Below, in pieces: positions 59,887 to 64,000 of a DNA stretch of 64,000 nucleotides (positions are counted from its first letter, which is position 1; each line of letters begins with the position of its first letter). Both the position numbers and the translations under genes were made by a program. This DNA comes from CATOSP01 sp965204715. Lineage in GTDB: Bacteria; Chloroflexota; Dehalococcoidia; Lucifugimonadales; UBA3495. The notes below the pieces were generated by a model, which ran no database searches, had not been told where the DNA came from, and saw nothing but the letters and a program-made list of their open reading frames with translations. The stretch spans positions 2,108,001 through 2,172,000 of the forward strand of contig OZ242009.1 in assembly GCA_965204715.1 (NCBI GenBank), in the 5' to 3' direction.

Positions 59887-60840
59887 ATGCCGACTACTTT
59901 CGGATGCTCCCTGCCCAGCCGGGGACCGATGTCCAGTCCGGAGGGCCTCCGCAGCCTGGCCCAGGCCGCTGAGGACGCCGGGTTAGACTCGGTGTGGGTC
60001 AGCGACCACATAATTCTGCCCCGGCAGGTCGAGTCTTTCTATCCATACGCTCCCGACGGCGTGGCAACTTTCCGTCCTGACGAACCCTATTACGAACCGC
60101 TGGCGGCGCTGAACTTCCTGGCCGGTTGCACAGAGCGGGTCAGTCTTGGCACCCACGTCCTGATTCTCCCCTACCGCAACCCCGTGCTCACTGCCAAGAT
60201 ACTCTCGACTCTGGACGTCCTCTCCGGTGGACGGGTCATCCTGGGCGCGGGCGTGGGCTGGATGGAAGAGGAATTCCAGGCGCTGGGTCTGGACACCTAC
60301 CGGGAGCGGGGAGCGGTAACCGACGAGTACATCCAGCTCTACAAGGAACTCTGGACCAAGGACCACCCGGAATTTGAGGGCAAGCACTACCAGCTCTCCG
60401 GGGCCGGATTCCAGCCCAAGCCGGTCCAGAAGCCCCACCCTCCCATCTGGATTGGCGGACACACCGGCCCTGCCATCCGCCGCGCCGCCGCCCTGGGCGA
60501 TGGCTGGATGCCCATCGGGTTGCGGCCCCCTGCAATCCTGGAGCCGGAGGAATACGGCAGCCTCGTCGCCCGCCTGCGCCGGCAGACCCGGCGAGCGGGC
60601 AGAGATGAGGACGCAGTCGCCCTGTGCTTCAGCACCAACATCGCTTTCGATGACGGCGATGGGGCTTCCAGGCGCATGATGAGCGGCCTCCCGGAGCAGG
60701 TGGCCGCCGACCTCCGCCAGTACCAGGACCTTGGGGTGAGGAACTTCATCCTCAGCTTCCAGGGTGATAGCGCCTCGGAATCGCAGGAAAACATGGATAG
60801 GTTCGCCAGGCAGGTGATACCCCTTATCCCCCAGGAGTGA
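59887..60840 (+). CDS. LLM-class F420-dependent oxidoreductase
   Basis: A 317-residue luciferase-like protein of the F420-dependent type: FGCSLPSRGP start, LDSVWVSDHIILP, LGTHVLILPYRNPVLTAKILSTLDVLSGGRVILGAGVGWMEEEFQALG and HPPIWIGGHTGPAIRRAAALGDGWMP. AGGAGG lies 6 bases upstream of the ATG. It is followed after 9 bases by a PEP-mutase-family gene. Confidence 0.92.
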   Translation: MPTTFGCSLPSRGPMSSPEGLRSLAQAAEDAGLDSVWVSDHIILPRQVESFYPYAPDGVATFRPDEPYYEPLAALNFLAGCTERVSLGTHVLILPYRNPVLTAKILSTLDVLSGGRVILGAGVGWMEEEFQALGLDTYRERGAVTDEYIQLYKELWTKDHPEFEGKHYQLSGAGFQPKPVQKPHPPIWIGGHTGPAIRRAAALGDGWMPIGLRPPAILEPEEYGSLVARLRRQTRRAGRDEDAVALCFSTNIAFDDGDGASRRMMSGLPEQVAADLRQYQDLGVRNFILSFQGDSASESQENMDRFARQVIPLIPQE

Positions 60841-60849
60841 GGTGGGAAA

Positions 60850-61737
60850 ATGTCGGTACGATCAGACCTCAAAGCAAAGCTGGACTCAGGACAGCCCATA
60901 GTCGCGCCGGGGGCCTACGACCCCATTTCAGCCCGGCTTGTGCAGTCTCTCGGGTTTGACACCATCTATACCGGCGGCTACATGAGCGGCGCGCATCTGG
61001 CGGTAACGGAACCGCTGATGACCATGACCGAGCAGATTGCCGTGGCCGAGAAGGTTGCCCGGTCCGTGCCCCTGCCCGTGATATGCGACGCTGACGCGGG
61101 CTACGGCGAGCCGGTACACGCCATGCACACCGTCCGCTCCTTCGAGGCCGCGGGCATCGCCGCCATACACATCGAGGACCAGTTCTTCCCCAAGCGCGCC
61201 TCCTACCACGCCGGGTTGGAGCACGTTATCCCGGTGGACGAGTTCCTGGAGAAGATCCGCTACGCACTCCAGGCCCGAAGAGACCCCGACTTCATCATCA
61301 TAGGGCGCACCGACGCCTTCACCGCGGTTGAGGGAGACATGGACGAGGCCATACGCCGGGGCAACGCCCTGCGCGACCTGGGCGTGGACGTGGTGATGCC
61401 CCGCGGGGTGCGCAGCAGGGAAGACCTGGACACATTCCGGAAGGGAGTGCCCGATGTTCCCCTGGTCGTGATAGCAGGCTCCGACGACATCACGGTCCAG
61501 GAATACACTGACCTCGGATACCAGATGATGATCTACGCCGCTCCGCCCATCATCGCGGCGGTGGATGGATACAGGCGGATCTATACCAGCCTTCGGGACA
61601 CGGGCCATATCGGTATTAACGCCCAGCAGGTGTCCGAGATGCGCGATGCGGTGGAAGCCCTGATTAGCCTTCCCGAGTACCAGCATGTGGAAGCTGAGAC
61701 CACCGAGCGGGAGTTCCAGGACCGCCCACGCCATTAA
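60850..61737 (+). CDS. Isocitrate lyase/PEP mutase-family enzyme
   Basis: A 295-residue TIM barrel of the PEP mutase/isocitrate lyase superfamily: VAPGAYDPISARL, VICDADAGYGEPVHAMHTVRSFEAAGIAAIHIEDQFFPKRASYH, IIIGRTDA. The catalytic loop that is KKCGH in isocitrate lyases reads KRASYH, without Cys, so it is not an isocitrate or methylisocitrate lyase; oxaloacetate or a phosphonate-like substrate is possible. GGTGGG precedes the ATG. Confidence 0.88.
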   Translation: MSVRSDLKAKLDSGQPIVAPGAYDPISARLVQSLGFDTIYTGGYMSGAHLAVTEPLMTMTEQIAVAEKVARSVPLPVICDADAGYGEPVHAMHTVRSFEAAGIAAIHIEDQFFPKRASYHAGLEHVIPVDEFLEKIRYALQARRDPDFIIIGRTDAFTAVEGDMDEAIRRGNALRDLGVDVVMPRGVRSREDLDTFRKGVPDVPLVVIAGSDDITVQEYTDLGYQMMIYAAPPIIAAVDGYRRIYTSLRDTGHIGINAQQVSEMRDAVEALISLPEYQHVEAETTEREFQDRPRH

Positions 61738-61815
61738 CCATCCCCCGACCGCTAATACCGCTTTCCGGAAAGGGCTCTGCGTATGGCTGCTGCGCGGGGC
61801 GGTGGGAGGGATACT

Positions 61816-63147
61816 ATGGACATAGGCAACGCGCCGGACAGTGCTTCGGCTCCCGCGCCGTGGTTGGGAAAGTTGCTGTTGGTCTCCCTCCTGGTCATGT
61901 TGAACCTCCCGGCGGTCTTCACCGGCACAACTGGCATGGACCAGTATGGGTTCTTCACCCTTGGCCCGGTGGCGGGCCATCCCTGGCCATTGGCGCTTTC
62001 GATAGCCCTGAGCACATCAGCCGCCGGGTCCGGATATATGGCCTACCGGCTGTTGCGGATGCGACGGACCTGGTTCAGCGGCAGCGTCAGATATGGAGCA
62101 TATCATCGCAACGCCCTGCTCTTCGGGGTTCCCGTCGCAATCGCCTTTGCTCCCTCCTTCTTTCTTGCCGGATACAGCGACAAACCTATCGTGGTGGCAG
62201 TGGCCGGAATCATGGCCACTTCCCTCTGCGTCACTGCCGCCCTGAACGACCGAGAGGCTCACCTTGACGCCGCGATGGCCCGAGTCTGGTTCGTTGCCTG
62301 CATCGCCTTCATCCTGGTATTCCTGGTACTGTCCATGTCGGCAATGTGGGTATTGTATTTCGTCGACCACTCCCCTTCCGTCGGCAACTTCTTCTGGTCC
62401 TGGGAGTTCGACTGGAGTGATTTGGGATACCCGGCGGAAGAGTTCAGCCAGCGGCGTCGAGACGGTCTGCTCGCCTATGCGCTCATGGGAAGCTGTTACA
62501 TGACAGTCGCCCTCGGCGGCTCCCTGTTAGGAGGAATCCTGGGATGGGCCGGGACCGGCGCCAAGAAGGGACCCGGCCCCGAATCGCCGGAGGACGGCGC
62601 TCTTTCCAGCCGGGCCGGGACCCTCTCTGACTGGCTGGATAATGGGCAAGATACCCCTCAAGATCCTCCGGAGTTTGTGGTCGCCCTGAACGGAGAGGAG
62701 ACCCAAATCAGCCGGAGCCAGTATCAATACCTGCTTGCAGAAAAAGACCTCCTCTTGCCCGATAACGGCCTGCTGGTGGACAAAGTCTCCGGCAACGTAT
62801 TCGCCAGGGCCTTCAGCAGACCCTGGAAGAAAGTCGCTTTCAGGGGGCGCCAGGGACCGTTCCTGCTGCTGTGTGTTTACGCCCGGCATCCGGGAAGGCA
62901 ATTCACTGTCAGAGAACTGGAAACCCTGTTGGGGATGGAGTTGCCGGACCGGGTCGACTTGAATGTTAACGACCTTTTCAACCAATTGCAGAGGAAGCCC
63001 CTTGTCCCTGTTGAGCGGGACAGAGATGGTTCGTGTATCCCGGAATCGGTAAGTGTCTGTTTTCTGGACCACCTGCCGGAATCCTCGGTCAACGGTTCCT
63101 CGGCCTCGCATACCCCAATGACCGGTCTCTCTTCTACGGAAAAATAG
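61816..63147 (+). CDS. Membrane protein with possible C-terminal winged-helix domain
   Basis: A 443-residue protein. Residues 15-250 hold about six membrane helices. After a charged linker, the C-terminal 150 residues contain VALNGEETQISRSQYQYLLAEKDLLLPDNGLLVDK, then RQGPFLLLCVYARHPGRQFTVRELETLLGMELPDRVDLNVNDLFNQLQRK. The last segment resembles an OmpR/PhoB-type winged helix (LLxxLaxxPGxxvsrxeL...vdvxIxxLRxK). If so it is a membrane-bound transcription factor with the DNA-binding part last, unlike ToxR and CadC. I do not recognise the family. GGGAGGG lies 5 bases before the ATG. Confidence 0.7.
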   Translation: MDIGNAPDSASAPAPWLGKLLLVSLLVMLNLPAVFTGTTGMDQYGFFTLGPVAGHPWPLALSIALSTSAAGSGYMAYRLLRMRRTWFSGSVRYGAYHRNALLFGVPVAIAFAPSFFLAGYSDKPIVVAVAGIMATSLCVTAALNDREAHLDAAMARVWFVACIAFILVFLVLSMSAMWVLYFVDHSPSVGNFFWSWEFDWSDLGYPAEEFSQRRRDGLLAYALMGSCYMTVALGGSLLGGILGWAGTGAKKGPGPESPEDGALSSRAGTLSDWLDNGQDTPQDPPEFVVALNGEETQISRSQYQYLLAEKDLLLPDNGLLVDKVSGNVFARAFSRPWKKVAFRGRQGPFLLLCVYARHPGRQFTVRELETLLGMELPDRVDLNVNDLFNQLQRKPLVPVERDRDGSCIPESVSVCFLDHLPESSVNGSSASHTPMTGLSSTEK

Positions 63148-63339
63148 GGCTATCCTAGCCATTTCCTAGCTATTTTACCCTTCCGTTTGGCTTTCCGGAC
63201 CCTTAGTGTGGTGAGGGATGATACGGGTTGCCGGTTCGGCCGTGACATTAACGACATTCTCTTAAGCCCGCGGCCTGGTCCCGCCCGGTATTCTCGCCCA
63301 TAGCTCATCCCGGCAGCCGGTGCCATCGGAGGTGTCTAT

Positions 63340-63867
63340 ATGGCGTTCAATTTAATGCCCGGGGAAACGGTGCTTCATCAAGTCAGCGGTAAACACAAGG
63401 GTACAAATTATGGCTTCCATGTCACAAACCGACGGCTCGTTAGTGAGGAGTCCCGGTGGGGAAGCGGAAGTACGACGTACTTGCCCCTGGACAGGGTCGA
63501 CTCAATGCAGGAAGCGCGGGTCAGTTCGATTCGCTGGCTGGTTGCCGCCATCATCCTGATGCTTGCGAGCCTGTCGGGAACGAACTTCGCCGGCCCTCTT
63601 GCGCTGCTTGGGGTGGTCCCGGCCCTTATCTGCGCGGGCATCTGGTGGCTCTCTTTGAAACAGGCCCTGGTATTTGCCACCGCGAGCGCCCAGGTATCCC
63701 TTGTTCTGAGAGGACACGGCGGCGGCCAGGAAGTCCTTGAGCTGGTCGAATCAGCCCGCCAGGACTGCATCCGCGAGGTCATCAGTCCGTTAGCGCCTGT
63801 CCCGTCAGCCCAGGTTCCTCCAGCGCCGGAACCATCAGCCCCGCCAAGGGTGACGTTGCGCGAATGA
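63340..63867 (+). CDS. PH-like (bPH) membrane-associated protein
   Basis: A 175-residue protein: MPGETVLHQVSGKHKGTNYGFHVTNRRLVSEESRWGSGSTTYLPLDRVDSMQEAR is a bacterial PH-like module, followed by two membrane helices (about 65-105), a polar segment and a Pro-rich tail. Function unknown. The 190 bases before it contain no gene. Confidence 0.75.
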   Translation: MAFNLMPGETVLHQVSGKHKGTNYGFHVTNRRLVSEESRWGSGSTTYLPLDRVDSMQEARVSSIRWLVAAIILMLASLSGTNFAGPLALLGVVPALICAGIWWLSLKQALVFATASAQVSLVLRGHGGGQEVLELVESARQDCIREVISPLAPVPSAQVPPAPEPSAPPRVTLRE

Positions 63868-63882
63868 TGAAGGTAGACGAGT

Positions 63883-64000
63883 ATGCTTATGAATATCGAT
63901 AATCTGAACAGGATTGCCGACGGACTGGCTGGGGCTGCTGGCGGTTACAATGCGAAGGGTCTGCTTACCGCATTGCTGGTTGCGCTGGCGGGCGGTTTCC
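63883..64000 (+). CDS. Unknown protein, 5' part
   Basis: The frame from ATG at 63883 (MLMNIDNLNRIADGLAGAAG...LLTALLVALAGGF) is open to the right edge. It starts 15 bases after the PH-like gene. A hydrophobic segment from about residue 25 suggests a membrane protein or a glycine-rich small protein. Confidence 0.5.
   Translation, partial: MLMNIDNLNRIADGLAGAAGGYNAKGLLTALLVALAGGF

Noticed and set aside
1..64000. CRISPR array or prophage
   Set aside because: No regularly spaced direct repeats, no cas genes, and no integrase, capsid or terminase genes were seen.

Overview
The window looks like a piece of an uncultivated, GC-rich bacterial chromosome. The gene content suggests a Chloroflexota lineage of the SAR202/Dehalococcoidia type: several luciferase-like flavin monooxygenases, an enolase-superfamily dehydratase, an HpcH/HpaI aldolase, MFS carriers, a PAC2 protein, HemQ and lipobox lipoproteins with long repeat linkers. 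The assignment is inferred from gene content and style; there is no rRNA to test it. The promoters that can be read are plain sigma-70 type (TTGACA / TATAAT-like).

Layout. 1-1.2 kb: 3' part of a D-aminoacylase-type amidohydrolase. 1.3-6.4 kb (minus): a Rieske protein, a homocysteine S-methyltransferase-like protein and a FecBCD/BtuFCD-type metal-chelate ABC importer, behind a recognisable promoter with an upstream palindrome. 6.8-7.8 kb: a solitary Fe(III)-binding lipoprotein. 7.8-13.9 kb (minus): imelysin / di-haem oxidoreductase / imelysin / HTTM / membrane protein, a second probable iron-acquisition operon with its own promoter and a Fur-box-like sequence. 14.5-17.1 kb: bifunctional-nuclease-family protein, nitroreductase, a 730-base non-coding stretch with strong RNA-like folding potential, and a DNPH1-like hydrolase.

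17.2-27.7 kb is a defence and toxin-antitoxin island. A type I restriction system is split: hsdR is at the left, hsdS and hsdM at the right. Between them lie a Phd/Doc-like pair, a small retropepsin-like protein, a PaREP1/HEPN-like protein, a twice-repeated trio (HicB / RelB-like antitoxin / RelE-like toxin) whose second toxin is deleted to a stub, a single-ORF HicA-HicB fusion, and an Abi_C-like gene. The fusion, the Abi-like gene, hsdS and hsdM abut or overlap by 4 bases and look like one translationally coupled operon.

27.9-36.5 kb: larE and larB (larB apparently opening with ATA), two MFS carriers, an AhpD-like protein, a DUF255/YyaL thioredoxin-fold protein and an epoxide hydrolase, then tRNA-Gly(CCC). 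36.7-51.2 kb: a mixed metabolic stretch with PAC2, MOSC, enolase-superfamily dehydratase, cysteine desulfurase, SDR, a second retropepsin-like protein, aldolase, bS21, metallo-hydrolase, Lrp-type regulator, ferredoxin, hemQ, NHL protein, ComB, an FAD oxidase and two more PaREP1/HEPN-like genes. 51.6-53.3 kb is an ISKra4-like insertion sequence with 21-bp inverted repeats and a 9-bp target duplication; its transposase is frameshifted at a G6/C6 run. 53.4-64 kb: LLM oxidoreductase plus an alpha/beta hydrolase lacking its serine nucleophile, mnmA-rnhB-yraN, three small membrane proteins (CD225, DUF2752, DUF4282), a HicB gene with a broken hicA, an F420-type LLM protein, a PEP-mutase-family enzyme, a membrane protein with a possible C-terminal winged helix, and PH-like and truncated ORFs at the right edge.

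Main themes: two adjacent iron-uptake operons with visible promoters; a decaying and duplicating toxin-antitoxin array inside a type I restriction locus; and small paralogous families (four PaREP1/HEPN-like, two retropepsin-like, four HicB) scattered through the window.
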